Source: Acidimicrobiaceae bacterium (GTDB lineage: Bacteria > Actinomycetota > Acidimicrobiia > Acidimicrobiales > RAAP-2). Taken from it: a stretch of DNA of 64,000 bases. The translations under genes were made by a program, and so were the position numbers. The notes under the pieces are model-generated. The model was not told where the DNA came from. It did not search any database and saw only the letters and a program-made list of their open reading frames with translations. The stretch spans positions 62,001-126,000 of the forward strand of contig DAHUYG010000026.1 in assembly GCA_027315315.1 (NCBI GenBank). The letters are read 5' to 3'. Below are positions 37,020-46,276 of the stretch, piece after piece (position 1 is the stretch's first letter; each line of letters begins with the position of its first letter).

Positions 37020-38404
37020 CGGATGGCGACCGGGATCCGGCTGCGGTGCCGCGGCGGCGTCACCAAGCCGGTCGCCTCGGCGCGCAGGTGGTGGGGGGCG
37101 GCCCCCGTGATCATCACGTCGAGGAGCGCGCCTGGGGCCGGGGGCCGCGCGGGATCCCCCGGCGCGAAGTGGGCGATCTTGCCCTGACGGGTGCGGGCGG
37201 CGAGCACCGCCGGGTTCCGGCGGCTCGGACCCTCGACGAGCACGCGCTCGACGCGCCCGATGCGTGCCTCGTGCTTGGCCAGGGCCGAGCGCTCGACGAC
37301 CACCCGCAGGCGCTTGAAACGCTCCGCGACCACCTCCTCGGGGACGAAGTCCTCGCGCCGCTCGGCGGCGCGGGTCCCCGGACGCGGCGAGAAGATGAAC
37401 GTGTACGCGCTGTCGAACTGCGCCTCGGCCGCGACGTCGAGCGTGCGTTCGAAGTCCTCGTCGGTCTCGCCGGGGAAGCCCACGATGATGTCGGTGCTGA
37501 CCGCGAGGTCGGGGACCGCGCGGCGCACGGCGGACAGGCGCTCGAGGTATCGCCGGGCGCTGTACCCACGACGCATGGCTGCGAGCACCCGGTCGCTGCC
37601 CGACTGGAGCGGGAGGTGGAGCTGCTCGCACACGGCCGGCGTCTCGGCCATCGCCGCCATCGTCTCGGGCCGCAGGTCCTTCGGGTGCGGCGAAGTGAAC
37701 CGGACCCGGTCGATCCCCTCGACCTCCCCCACGGCGCGCAGCAGCTGGGCGAAGAGCGGCGCGCGGCGCGTGAGGTCACGCCCGTAGGAATTGACGTTCT
37801 GGCCGAGCAGGATCACCTCGAGCACCCCGCGTCGCGCCAACGCCTCCACCTCCGCCACGATCGCCTCCATCGGGCGGCTGACCTCCCGGCCGCGCACCGA
37901 TGGCACGATGCAAAAGGCGCACGAGTTGTCGCACCCGGTCTGGATCGTGATCCACGCCGCATAGGGCAGCTCCCGCAGGGGCGCCGCGAGGTGCGCCGGC
38001 GGTTCGTCGGGATCGGGTGCGTCGAGGATCTCGGTGATCGGGCCCTCCCGCTCGCTCCGGGCCAGCAGGAGCGGCGCGTTGGCGAGGTTGTGGGTGCCGA
38101 AGACGACGTCGACATGGGGCGCCCGTTCCCGGATCAGGTGGCGGTCCTTCTGGGCCAGGCAGCCCCCGACGGCGATCTTCAGGCCCGGTCGGCGGTCGGC
38201 CAGCTCCTTCAACCGGCCGAGCTCGCCGTAGAGCCGGTTGTCGGCGTTCTCCCGGATGCAGCAGGTGTTGAAGACGAGGACGTCGACCTCCTCGAGGTCC
38301 TCGGTCGGTTCCATCCCGCTCGCGAGGAGGAGGCCGGCCAGCCGCTCGGAGTCGTGCTCGTTCATCTGGCACCCGAAGGTACGGATCGCGAACTTCGACG
38401 CCAC
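37016..38404 (-). CDS. miaB: tRNA-2-methylthio-N6-dimethylallyladenosine synthase (radical SAM)
   Basis: FAIRTFGCQMNEHDSERLAGLL, GCDNSCAFCIVPSVRGREVSRP, TRAM C-terminus. Confidence 0.96.
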   Translation of the reverse strand: MASKFAIRTFGCQMNEHDSERLAGLLLASGMEPTEDLEEVDVLVFNTCCIRENADNRLYGELGRLKELADRRPGLKIAVGGCLAQKDRHLIRERAPHVDVVFGTHNLANAPLLLARSEREGPITEILDAPDPDEPPAHLAAPLRELPYAAWITIQTGCDNSCAFCIVPSVRGREVSRPMEAIVAEVEALARRGVLEVILLGQNVNSYGRDLTRRAPLFAQLLRAVGEVEGIDRVRFTSPHPKDLRPETMAAMAETPAVCEQLHLPLQSGSDRVLAAMRRGYSARRYLERLSAVRRAVPDLAVSTDIIVGFPGETDEDFERTLDVAAEAQFDSAYTFIFSPRPGTRAAERREDFVPEEVVAERFKRLRVVVERSALAKHEARIGRVERVLVEGPSRRNPAVLAARTRQGKIAHFAPGDPARPPAPGALLDVMITGAAPHHLRAEATGLVTPPRHRSRIPVAIR

Positions 38405-38425
38405 CGGGAAAGTGTAGGTCCGGCC

Positions 38426-39379
38426 CTAGTTGTCCTGGTCGAAGTCGAACACGGTCCCAGGAGTCGGGACGTCGGGACCATTGTCCGAAGCGGCCGTTGA
38501 CCCCCACTCCGAGGGGGGCGGCAGCCTGGCCCCCTCGCCCACGACGAGCCCCGCCCGGTCTGGGTGCAAGAGGAGGGCCCTGCCGGCCACGCCCGACTCC
38601 GCCATGGCCGCCTTGGCCTGCTGGCGCAGCGCCGCCCCAGCGTCGATCGTGGTGATCCCGAGGAGCGCCGGTCCCGCACCGGACCAGCACGCCATCAACG
38701 CGCCGGCGGACAAGAGGGCATGCAAGAGCTTGGGGGCCTCCGGGAAGAGCGGGCTCCGATAGTCCTGGTGGAGCCGGTCCTCCCCCGCCTCGCGCGAGAG
38801 CATCCGGTGGTCGGCCATGCCCGCAAGCAGGAGGCCGAAGCGCCCGAGGTTGAACGTGGCGTCGGCGATGCCGACCTGGTGGGGAAGCGCCTGGCGGGCC
38901 CGGGCGGTCGACAGCGGCCGCTCGGGCACGATGGCCACGATGGCGATCTGGGGGTCGAGGGGCATCTCGACGGCGCGGACCGCACCGCGCACCTTGGCTG
39001 CGACGACCAGCCCCCCGAGCACGCTGGCGGCGGCGTTCTCGGGGTGCCCGTCCTCCTGGGCCGCGATCGCCAGGGGGTCTCGGGCCCCGGCGGCGGCGGC
39101 GGCCGCCACCGCCAGGGCGGCCGAGGAACCGAGCCCTCGGCCGACGGGCACCTGGGAGCGGACGGTGATCGCCATGCGGTCGTGGCCCTTCACGTCCATG
39201 GCGACGCGCGCCGCGAGATGGCCGGCGTCGTCGGAGATGCCGGCGCCCTCCCCCTCGCTGTTCACGATCAACTTCGACGCCGGCTCGATCTCGACCTCGA
39301 CGTAGCGATCGAGCGCGAGCGCGATCGTGTCGAAACCGGGGCCGAGGTTGGCCGCGGAGGCCGGGGCCCTGGCAAGCAC
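38426..39379 (-). CDS. thrB: Homoserine kinase (GHMP kinase)
   Basis: RAPASAANLGPGFDTIALALDRY, VPVGRGLGSSAALAVAAAAAAG, SGAGPALLGI. Confidence 0.88.
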   Translation of the reverse strand: MLARAPASAANLGPGFDTIALALDRYVEVEIEPASKLIVNSEGEGAGISDDAGHLAARVAMDVKGHDRMAITVRSQVPVGRGLGSSAALAVAAAAAAGARDPLAIAAQEDGHPENAAASVLGGLVVAAKVRGAVRAVEMPLDPQIAIVAIVPERPLSTARARQALPHQVGIADATFNLGRFGLLLAGMADHRMLSREAGEDRLHQDYRSPLFPEAPKLLHALLSAGALMACWSGAGPALLGITTIDAGAALRQQAKAAMAESGVAGRALLLHPDRAGLVVGEGARLPPPSEWGSTAASDNGPDVPTPGTVFDFDQDN

Positions 39380-39383
39380 GGGG

Positions 39384-40958
39384 TCAGAATATGCGCTCGA
39401 GGAGGCTCAGGCCCGGGAGGTCGCTCGCGGTCACCACCCCGACCCCGAGCCGCTCGGTGCCCAGGCTGACCCGCAGCACCCCCACCGAGGAGCCGGCCGG
39501 CGCCCCGAGCCGAGGATCGTGGGAGACGACGAGCGAGCGCACGACCCTCTCCCCCGGCCAGGCCGGCACCGCGTCCGAGGAAATGGTCACGACGGCCGAG
39601 GAGCGGCCCCTGGCCCCAGCGGTCCCGACCCGCTCCCCCCGGGCCACGGCCTGGTAGCGTCGGATGCCGCCGGCGACCGACCGGGCGAGCGCGAGCGCTT
39701 CGAGCCCGGCCCCGGCGATGACATCGACGCCATCGTGATAGCCGACGACCGCCGCCAGCACCGTGACCGGCTTTCCGGCGACCACGGTGTGGAGGGCCAA
39801 CACGTCGCATCCGCCCGCCGCCGAGGTGAACCCGGACTTCACGCCGACGACCCCATCGATCCCGACGAGCGGCGTGTAGGAACCCACCGTGCCGCTGACC
39901 GGCAGGGTGACCGTCGTCTGCTCGACGATCTGCGCAACCACCGGGTCGGCCATGTCGAGCGTGGCCACCTTCAGCTGGTCAGCTGGCGTCGACATGCTCT
40001 GGGGCGAGTACCCGCTCGCATCGGCGTAGGTGGTGTCGTGCATGCCGAGCGCTGCGGCGGCCTGGTTCATCTTGGGCACGAAGGCCGAGACGCTTCCGGC
40101 GTCGAAGATCGCGAGGAGGTCGGCGAAGTTGTTCGCCGAGTGGATGAGCATCCCCTCGAGGAGCTGGCGCTCGGTCAACACCTCGCCGACGGCCACCGGG
40201 ATGTTCGCCTGGTCGGTCGCGACGTCCTGCTCGTACTGCTCGACGTCGCTCTCGCCGATGGTGATGGTCGGACCGTCCTCACCGGGGGCAAGAGGGTGGT
40301 CACCCAGCACGACGTGCGCCGTCATCAGCTTGGTCAGGCTGGCGACCGGCACCTCCGACTGCGCTTCCCCGTCGGCCGAGACGCCGAGGACCGGGATGGA
40401 GAACGCCGACTGCACCCCGCTCGGCCAGGCGATCGTCGGTGGTCCGCCGGGGACGACCCCCGAGGTGGCGACCGACCCCATGATGGTCGTCCTGGGCTCG
40501 CCGGCGTGGAGACGATCCGAGATCACGATGGCCGATGCCCCGGCGAGCACCACCACGACCGCCAGCACGGCGAACACCAAGCGGTGGGGCCGACGCGAGC
40601 GGCGGTGCTGGGGACCCCCCTTGTGCTCCGCCCTGGCACTCGGCTCCCCACCGCCGAGCGGCTCGGCTTCCCTCGTCGGGTCGCCGGCGGGCGGGGCACC
40701 GACGAGGGAAGCCGTGACCGGTGCGTCGATGGTTCTAGGCGGGGCAACGAGGGCCGGGGTCTCCCCTTGCACCGGCGCATCCGGAACGGCGGGCACCGCC
40801 TCGGGCGTGCCCGGGGTCTCGGGCGCTGGCGCCCCCTCCGAGGGGTCGATTCCGCTCGGGACGGGACCCTCCGGGGGTGCTTCGACGAGGGCGGTGGGGT
40901 GCGGTTCGGAGTTCGGCGGAGGTGTGGAGTCGCTCGACGCCCCCCGTCGAAATTTCAC
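39384..40958 (-). CDS. D-alanyl-D-alanine carboxypeptidase (S11 family) with long N-terminal cytosolic region
   Basis: ASLTKLMTAHV (SxxK), IHSANNFADLL (SxN), GVKSGFTSAAGGC (KSG); TM near residue 150. Confidence 0.9.
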   Translation of the reverse strand: MKFRRGASSDSTPPPNSEPHPTALVEAPPEGPVPSGIDPSEGAPAPETPGTPEAVPAVPDAPVQGETPALVAPPRTIDAPVTASLVGAPPAGDPTREAEPLGGGEPSARAEHKGGPQHRRSRRPHRLVFAVLAVVVVLAGASAIVISDRLHAGEPRTTIMGSVATSGVVPGGPPTIAWPSGVQSAFSIPVLGVSADGEAQSEVPVASLTKLMTAHVVLGDHPLAPGEDGPTITIGESDVEQYEQDVATDQANIPVAVGEVLTERQLLEGMLIHSANNFADLLAIFDAGSVSAFVPKMNQAAAALGMHDTTYADASGYSPQSMSTPADQLKVATLDMADPVVAQIVEQTTVTLPVSGTVGSYTPLVGIDGVVGVKSGFTSAAGGCDVLALHTVVAGKPVTVLAAVVGYHDGVDVIAGAGLEALALARSVAGGIRRYQAVARGERVGTAGARGRSSAVVTISSDAVPAWPGERVVRSLVVSHDPRLGAPAGSSVGVLRVSLGTERLGVGVVTASDLPGLSLLERIF

Positions 40959-40970
40959 CCCGTTTGCCTA

Positions 40971-43370
40971 CTACGCCGCGCCGTCATCCAGTTCGTCGGG
41001 GCTCATGAGCACTGCACGAGCCTTGGAGCCCTCGGAGGGGCCGACCACGCCGCGCCGCTCGAGGAGGTCCATGAGGCGGCCGGCCCGCGCGAAGCCGACC
41101 CGGAGCTTGCGCTGCAACATGGAGGTCGACCCGAGCTGGGACCGGACGACCAGCTCGAGGGCGGCCTGGAGCAGCTCATCATCGTCGTCATCGGCACCGC
41201 TGCGGCCAGGAGCGCGCTCTTGGAGGTCCGAGATCGCCACCACCGGTTCGGTCGTCTTGCCCTGGCGACGCCAGTGGGCGACCGCGGCACGGATCTCCTC
41301 CTCTGAGACCCAGGGGGCCTGGAGCCGGCGGGTCACGCTCGAGGACGCGGTGAGCAGCAGCATGTCGCCCTTCCCGATCAGGCGCTCTGCGCCCGGCTGG
41401 TCCAAGATGACCCGGCTGTCGGCGAGCGACGACACGGCGAAGGCCATCCGGCTCGGGATGTTGGCCTTGATGACCCCGGTGATGACGTCGACCGAGGGCC
41501 GCTGGGTGGCGAGCACGAGATGGATCCCAACCGCCCGGGCCATCTGGGCGATGCGGACCACCGACTCCTCGACGTCGCGGGCGGCGACCATCATGAGGTC
41601 GTTCAGCTCGTCCACGACGACGAGCACGTAGGGGAGCCGCCGGGGCATCCCCGACTCGCCCTCGTCGAGGTCCTCGGCCTCTTCCTCGTCCTCCTCGAGG
41701 TCCTCACCGTCGTGATGGCGGACCCGCTCGGCCACGTCGCGCAGGCGCTGCTTGATGTCGGCCGCCGAGTGCGGGCGAGGTCCGATCGCCCCGCTGTCGA
41801 ACGCCTCGTTGTACCCGCCGATGTCCCGCATGCCGTACTCGGCCAGCAGCTCGTAGCGCTGCTCCATCTCCTTGACCGCCCACGCCAGTGCGTTGGCGGC
41901 CTTCTTCGGATTGGTCACGACGGGGGTCAAAAGGTGCGGCAGGCCGTTGTAGTGCTCGAGCTCGACGCGCTTTGGGTCCACCAGGATCAGTCGCACCTGA
42001 TCGGGGGTCGCCCGGAAGAGGACCGAGGTGATGATCGAGTTGATGCACGAGGACTTGCCCGCCCCCGTCGCCCCCGAGATCAGCACGTGGGGCATCTCGG
42101 CCATGTTCGCCAAAACCGCCCGACCCGAGATGTCCCGGCCGAGCGCCACCTCCAAGGGGTGGTGAGCCCGGCGGGCCTCCTCGGAGGTGAGGACATCGCC
42201 CAGCGCCACCAACTGGCGTTGGTGGTTGGGCACCTCGACGCCGACGGCCGACTTGCCCGGGATCGGTGCGAGGATCCGGACGTCGGGCGCCGCCATCGCA
42301 TACGCGATGTCGCGGTGCAGGCTCGTGAACCGGGCCACCTTGATGCCCGAACCGAGCTCGAGCTCGTAGCGCGTCACCGTCGGTCCGACGGTGCGACCGA
42401 CGAGCCGGGTCGGCACGCCGTGCGCGGCCAGCGCGTTCACCAGCGCCTCGCCGGCCGCCTCGAGCTGGTGCTCGTCCTGGCGGTACTCGCGGGCCCGGTG
42501 CAGGATGCTGAGCGGCGGGAGCTTCCACTCCCCCACGCTCGGCGAGAAGACGGGTTCGTCGGCCTCCTTCGCCCGGCGCCGACTCGGCCGCGGCGCACCA
42601 ACCGCTGCGACGTCGGCCGCCTCGGGCTCCTCTTCCTCCTCGAGCTCGCCCTCCTCCTCGTCGTCGTAGGCGCCTTGGACCGAGGGTGCGACCGGCGGCA
42701 CGAGCGTGAGCGGCTGGGCCTCGGGGCGCTTGGGGACCGCGGCCCGCACCGTGCGGGCGAGGAACGACAAACTGGTGCCGAGGAAGGAGAAGAAGCTCCG
42801 CAGGGACATCCCGGTCGCCAGCACGACGGCGATCGCGGCGGCAGCAGCGAAGAGGACGCCCGCCCCGGCGGTGCCCGCGCCGTGCGCGAGTCCGTGGCCC
42901 ACGACCGCGCCCACGTACCCCCCGGCGTCCCGAAGGTTCGCAGTGCTGGCGCTCGGCCCGGGCGTGCCGCCGGCCAGATCGGCCAGGCCGCAGGTGGAGA
43001 GGAGACCGAGGGTGACCGCCACGGCCGCCCGCAACGGATCGGCGGCCCGACGCCCGACGATCACTGCCGCGGCCACCGCGACCCCGGTCGGGGGCACGAG
43101 GTAGCGGATCCACCCGATGACCGCCCCGAGCCCGTGGTCGATGCCCCGACCGAGCGAGCCCGCGGCGTGCCCGTAGAGGGCGAGGGCGAGCAGTACGCCG
43201 ACGGTGGCGAGACCGATCGCCCAGAGGTCGGCTGCGTGGTCGGCGAAGAAGGTGGTGTCCCAGACCGACGGGCGGGCGGGCGCCTTTGCGCGTGAGCGGG
43301 CACCACCCCGCCGGGACGACCGCGCATGGCTCGTGCGGCGTTGAGAGGCCGTTGAACGCTTGGTCGCCAC
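40971..43370 (-). CDS. ftsK: DNA translocase FtsK/SpoIIIE
   Basis: N-terminal TMs, GATGAGKSSCINSIITSVL Walker A, VVVDELNDLMM, ATQRPSVDVITGVIKANIPSRMAF, C-terminal gamma domain. Confidence 0.95.
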   Translation of the reverse strand: MATKRSTASQRRTSHARSSRRGGARSRAKAPARPSVWDTTFFADHAADLWAIGLATVGVLLALALYGHAAGSLGRGIDHGLGAVIGWIRYLVPPTGVAVAAAVIVGRRAADPLRAAVAVTLGLLSTCGLADLAGGTPGPSASTANLRDAGGYVGAVVGHGLAHGAGTAGAGVLFAAAAAIAVVLATGMSLRSFFSFLGTSLSFLARTVRAAVPKRPEAQPLTLVPPVAPSVQGAYDDEEEGELEEEEEPEAADVAAVGAPRPSRRRAKEADEPVFSPSVGEWKLPPLSILHRAREYRQDEHQLEAAGEALVNALAAHGVPTRLVGRTVGPTVTRYELELGSGIKVARFTSLHRDIAYAMAAPDVRILAPIPGKSAVGVEVPNHQRQLVALGDVLTSEEARRAHHPLEVALGRDISGRAVLANMAEMPHVLISGATGAGKSSCINSIITSVLFRATPDQVRLILVDPKRVELEHYNGLPHLLTPVVTNPKKAANALAWAVKEMEQRYELLAEYGMRDIGGYNEAFDSGAIGPRPHSAADIKQRLRDVAERVRHHDGEDLEEDEEEAEDLDEGESGMPRRLPYVLVVVDELNDLMMVAARDVEESVVRIAQMARAVGIHLVLATQRPSVDVITGVIKANIPSRMAFAVSSLADSRVILDQPGAERLIGKGDMLLLTASSSVTRRLQAPWVSEEEIRAAVAHWRRQGKTTEPVVAISDLQERAPGRSGADDDDDELLQAALELVVRSQLGSTSMLQRKLRVGFARAGRLMDLLERRGVVGPSEGSKARAVLMSPDELDDGAA

Positions 43371-43467
43371 GGTCAGTGCACGCTATCGCCGGGCCCCCCG
43401 GGGCCCGCGGATCCCGGCGACGTCGTGAACTGCCGGGATGCTGTGGATGCTGCGCAACGCCTCCCCC

Positions 43468-43496
43468 TTGGCGAGCGAACATATGTTCGCTACCAT
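43468..43496 (+). promoter_or_regulatory. LexA-regulated, probably leaderless promoter (TTGGCG-N17-TACCAT with SOS palindrome in spacer)
   Basis: Perfect 16-bp palindrome GCGAACATATGTTCGC (43475-43490) fills the spacer; ATG at 43503. Confidence 0.8.
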
Positions 43497-43502
43497 TGCC
43501 CG

Positions 43503-44561
43503 ATGGGCTCGCCCGAGCACTCCGACGGCTTGCGCTGGCAGCTGGCCGACGACGAGGAGGCCGGCGCGTTGTTCCCCGACGAGCGGCGGGCGACCCGCCA
43601 CCGCGGCACCGGCGAGTACCGCGGCCTCGAATTCCTCCACGTGAACGCGAGGCGGATCATCAACTCGGTGCCGGGGGACTCCCTCGGGTTCCGCTACACC
43701 ATCAACCCCTATCGCGGGTGCTCGCATGCCTGCGTGTACTGCTTCGCCCGCCCGACCCACGAATACCTCGGGCTCGGGATCGGCGAGGACTTCGAGCGCA
43801 AGATCGTCGTGAAGGTGAACGCCGTCGAGCGCCTACGCGCCGAGCTGACCTCGCCAAACTGGCACGGGGACCTGATCGCCATGGGGACCAACACCGATCC
43901 GTACCAAGCGGCCGAGGGCAAGTACCACCTGACCCGAGGGATCATCGAGGTCCTCGGGGAGGCGAAGAACCCCTTCAGCATCCTCACCAAGTCCACGCTC
44001 GTGCTCCGGGACCTTCCCCGGCTCGAGGCGGCCGCTGCGGCGACCTCGGTCCGGCTCGACTTCTCCATCGGCACCCTTGATCGAGAGGTGTGGCGCTCGA
44101 CCGAGCCGGGCACTCCTCCGCCGGACCGCCGGATCGAGGCGGTCCGGCGGCTGAACGCGGCGGGGATCCCCTGCGGCGTGCTCGTCGCACCGATCCTGCC
44201 CGGGATCTCCGATCGCGAGGACCAGCTCCGGGCGGTCATCGAGGCGAGCCTGGCCGCCGGTGCGCGCTCGGTGACGGCCGTGCCGTTGCACCTGCGCGGC
44301 TCGGTCAGGGAGCACTACCTCGGGTGGTTGGAACGGACCCATCCCGAGCTCGTCGCCCGCCACGAGCGGCTGTTCGCGCGCGGGGCGTACCAGCCCCGCG
44401 CCGAGCGCGACCGGGTGGCCCGGCTCGTCTCGGGGATGCTGCCGCCTCGCAACGAGCCGGGGCCGCCCGTGGTCGGTCGGGGTGAGCGGACCGCGAGCCC
44501 GGTCCAAGAGCCGCCCGCGCGGTCCGACACCGGGATCCCGGTCCAGCTTCGGCTGGTCTAG
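43503..44561 (+). CDS. Rv2578c-like / SPL-family radical SAM protein
   Basis: FRYTINPYRGCSHACVYCFARPTHEYLG (CxxxCxxC), MGTNTDPYQAAEGKYHLTRGIIEVL. Start moved from 43425 to ATG 43503. Confidence 0.9.
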   Translation: MGSPEHSDGLRWQLADDEEAGALFPDERRATRHRGTGEYRGLEFLHVNARRIINSVPGDSLGFRYTINPYRGCSHACVYCFARPTHEYLGLGIGEDFERKIVVKVNAVERLRAELTSPNWHGDLIAMGTNTDPYQAAEGKYHLTRGIIEVLGEAKNPFSILTKSTLVLRDLPRLEAAAAATSVRLDFSIGTLDREVWRSTEPGTPPPDRRIEAVRRLNAAGIPCGVLVAPILPGISDREDQLRAVIEASLAAGARSVTAVPLHLRGSVREHYLGWLERTHPELVARHERLFARGAYQPRAERDRVARLVSGMLPPRNEPGPPVVGRGERTASPVQEPPARSDTGIPVQLRLV

Positions 44562-44658
44562 CTGGGAGGGCCCGACCCGCAGTCTCGTTTCGGGTCGGCG
44601 GCGGGGACCGTTGGTAAGGTCGGCCGGCATCCGCGTCGGTCCTTGGACGGTGAAATCG

Positions 44659-45465
44659 ATGAACGAAGCGCTCGCGTCCCACCCAGCCGAGGGGGGCGCC
44701 GTCGCATCGGCGCCGGGGACGGCTGGCGGTGCCCCGGGACAGCCCCGTCAGGGCGTCCATCCACTCGTGGGCCTGCTGGAGAAGGTGGCGGGCGACACCG
44801 CCGGGTTGGAGGTGCTCTACGAGGCCCTCGACCTCGTGGCCAAGCACTTCGACCTGGAAGACGTCCTCGTTGCCGTCGACAACGACACCGTTGGCCGTCA
44901 GGTCTTTCGGCTCGGACGGCTCCCGGTGGGTCCGGCCGAGCTCGGCCGGCTGGGCGATGGTCGCGAGTTCGTCTCGACCCCCGACTCGGTGCCACGCCCA
45001 ACCCAGAGCCTGGTGGCCGGCATCGCGGCGGTGGCCCTGGCGGCCGATGTGGCCCGCCGCCAGCTCGTGCGGGACCGGGCGACGGGGCTCCTCTCGCGCG
45101 CCGTCTTCAACGAGGCCCTCCGCTCGGCCGCCGCCCAGAGCTCCCGGTACGGCTGGATCTTCACCGTGATGGTGCTGCGGGTGGCGGGCGACCGGCCGCC
45201 CGACCGGCAGATCCGGCGCCTCGGGTACGCCTTCGGGCGGGCCCTGCGGACCGGGGACACGGGCGGCCGACTGCGCGACGCGACCTTCACGGCGTTGCTC
45301 CCGAACGCAACCGCCGAGTCGCTGCACGCGCTCGTCGGGCGCTTCTCGGCCGAGTCGGGGGTCCCGGTCGAATCGATACAGTTCGCCAGCGCCACCGCAC
45401 CCAAGGACTCGGTCGATCCGGCCGAGCTGTTCCGGCTCGCGGCGGCGAGGCTGCGTGAGTCCTGA
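44659..45465 (+). CDS. Degenerate GGDEF-like domain protein
   Basis: VRDRATGLLSRAVFNEAL resembles the GGDEF-domain N-terminal DxLTGLxNR segment, but the signature is replaced by GGRLRDATFTALLP. Confidence 0.6.
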   Translation: MNEALASHPAEGGAVASAPGTAGGAPGQPRQGVHPLVGLLEKVAGDTAGLEVLYEALDLVAKHFDLEDVLVAVDNDTVGRQVFRLGRLPVGPAELGRLGDGREFVSTPDSVPRPTQSLVAGIAAVALAADVARRQLVRDRATGLLSRAVFNEALRSAAAQSSRYGWIFTVMVLRVAGDRPPDRQIRRLGYAFGRALRTGDTGGRLRDATFTALLPNATAESLHALVGRFSAESGVPVESIQFASATAPKDSVDPAELFRLAAARLRES

Positions 45466-45521
45466 GCCGGCCCGACCACGCGATCGCGACGAGCAACGAC
45501 AACGAGGGGGAAGAAGCGACA

Positions 45522-46139
45522 GTGAGCCATGATCTCGCCGAGTTGGAGCTCGAGCTGCGCCTCTTGCCAGGCGTCCTGAACGTCGGATTCGGCCCCGAGG
45601 AGCAGGGGGGGCACGTGGCCCTCAGCGTGGTCGCCCGCGACGCCGAGCCTGATCTCGAGCTCGTGGCGACCCGGATCGCCCGGGCCTTCCGGCAGTCGGC
45701 CACCGTCGAGATCCTCGATCTCTCGCCGCCGCGCCCGAGCGTCGGGGTGGTGACCCCGATGCCGGCGACGGTCTCCGACGAGCGGGTGGCCCTCGTCGAG
45801 AGCCGCGTCAACGAGGCGACCGGCGAGGCATCGGTGGTGCTCTCCTGGATGGGGAACTCGGCCAACGGCCACGGCGCGTCGGGCACCCTGGTCGGCCCGG
45901 CGGTCGCCACGCTCCAGGCGCTCGCCGGCCTCGGGATCGCGATCGACGCCCGCCTGGCCTCGGTGAGCTCGGGCCAGGGCATCGACAATCCCCCCGTGCG
46001 CGTGGTGCTTCGCTCGGAATTGGGCGAGGCCGAGTTCGTCGGCGTGGCCCGCGCCAACAGCGAGGCCGAATCGGCGGCCCGAGCGACCCTCGCGGCGTTC
46101 AACCGCTACGTCGGAGGGCTCGGCGCCCGCTTGAACTGA
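45522..46139 (+). CDS. Hypothetical protein
   Basis: 205 aa, MSHDLAELELELRLLPGVLNVGFGPEEQGGHVALSV..., strong coding pattern, no family recognised with confidence. Confidence 0.7.
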   Translation: MSHDLAELELELRLLPGVLNVGFGPEEQGGHVALSVVARDAEPDLELVATRIARAFRQSATVEILDLSPPRPSVGVVTPMPATVSDERVALVESRVNEATGEASVVLSWMGNSANGHGASGTLVGPAVATLQALAGLGIAIDARLASVSSGQGIDNPPVRVVLRSELGEAEFVGVARANSEAESAARATLAAFNRYVGGLGARLN

Positions 46140-46276
46140 CTGTGCTCCCTCGGGCGGCGAACGGCGACTGTTTCGTACCGAATCCCTGGTAAATGCCATT
46201 GGTGTGATTTAACATTGCCGTCTTCGAGGCGCAGAGCAGCCACAGCTTCGAGCCAGGGACAAGAAGCGAGGGCGCA

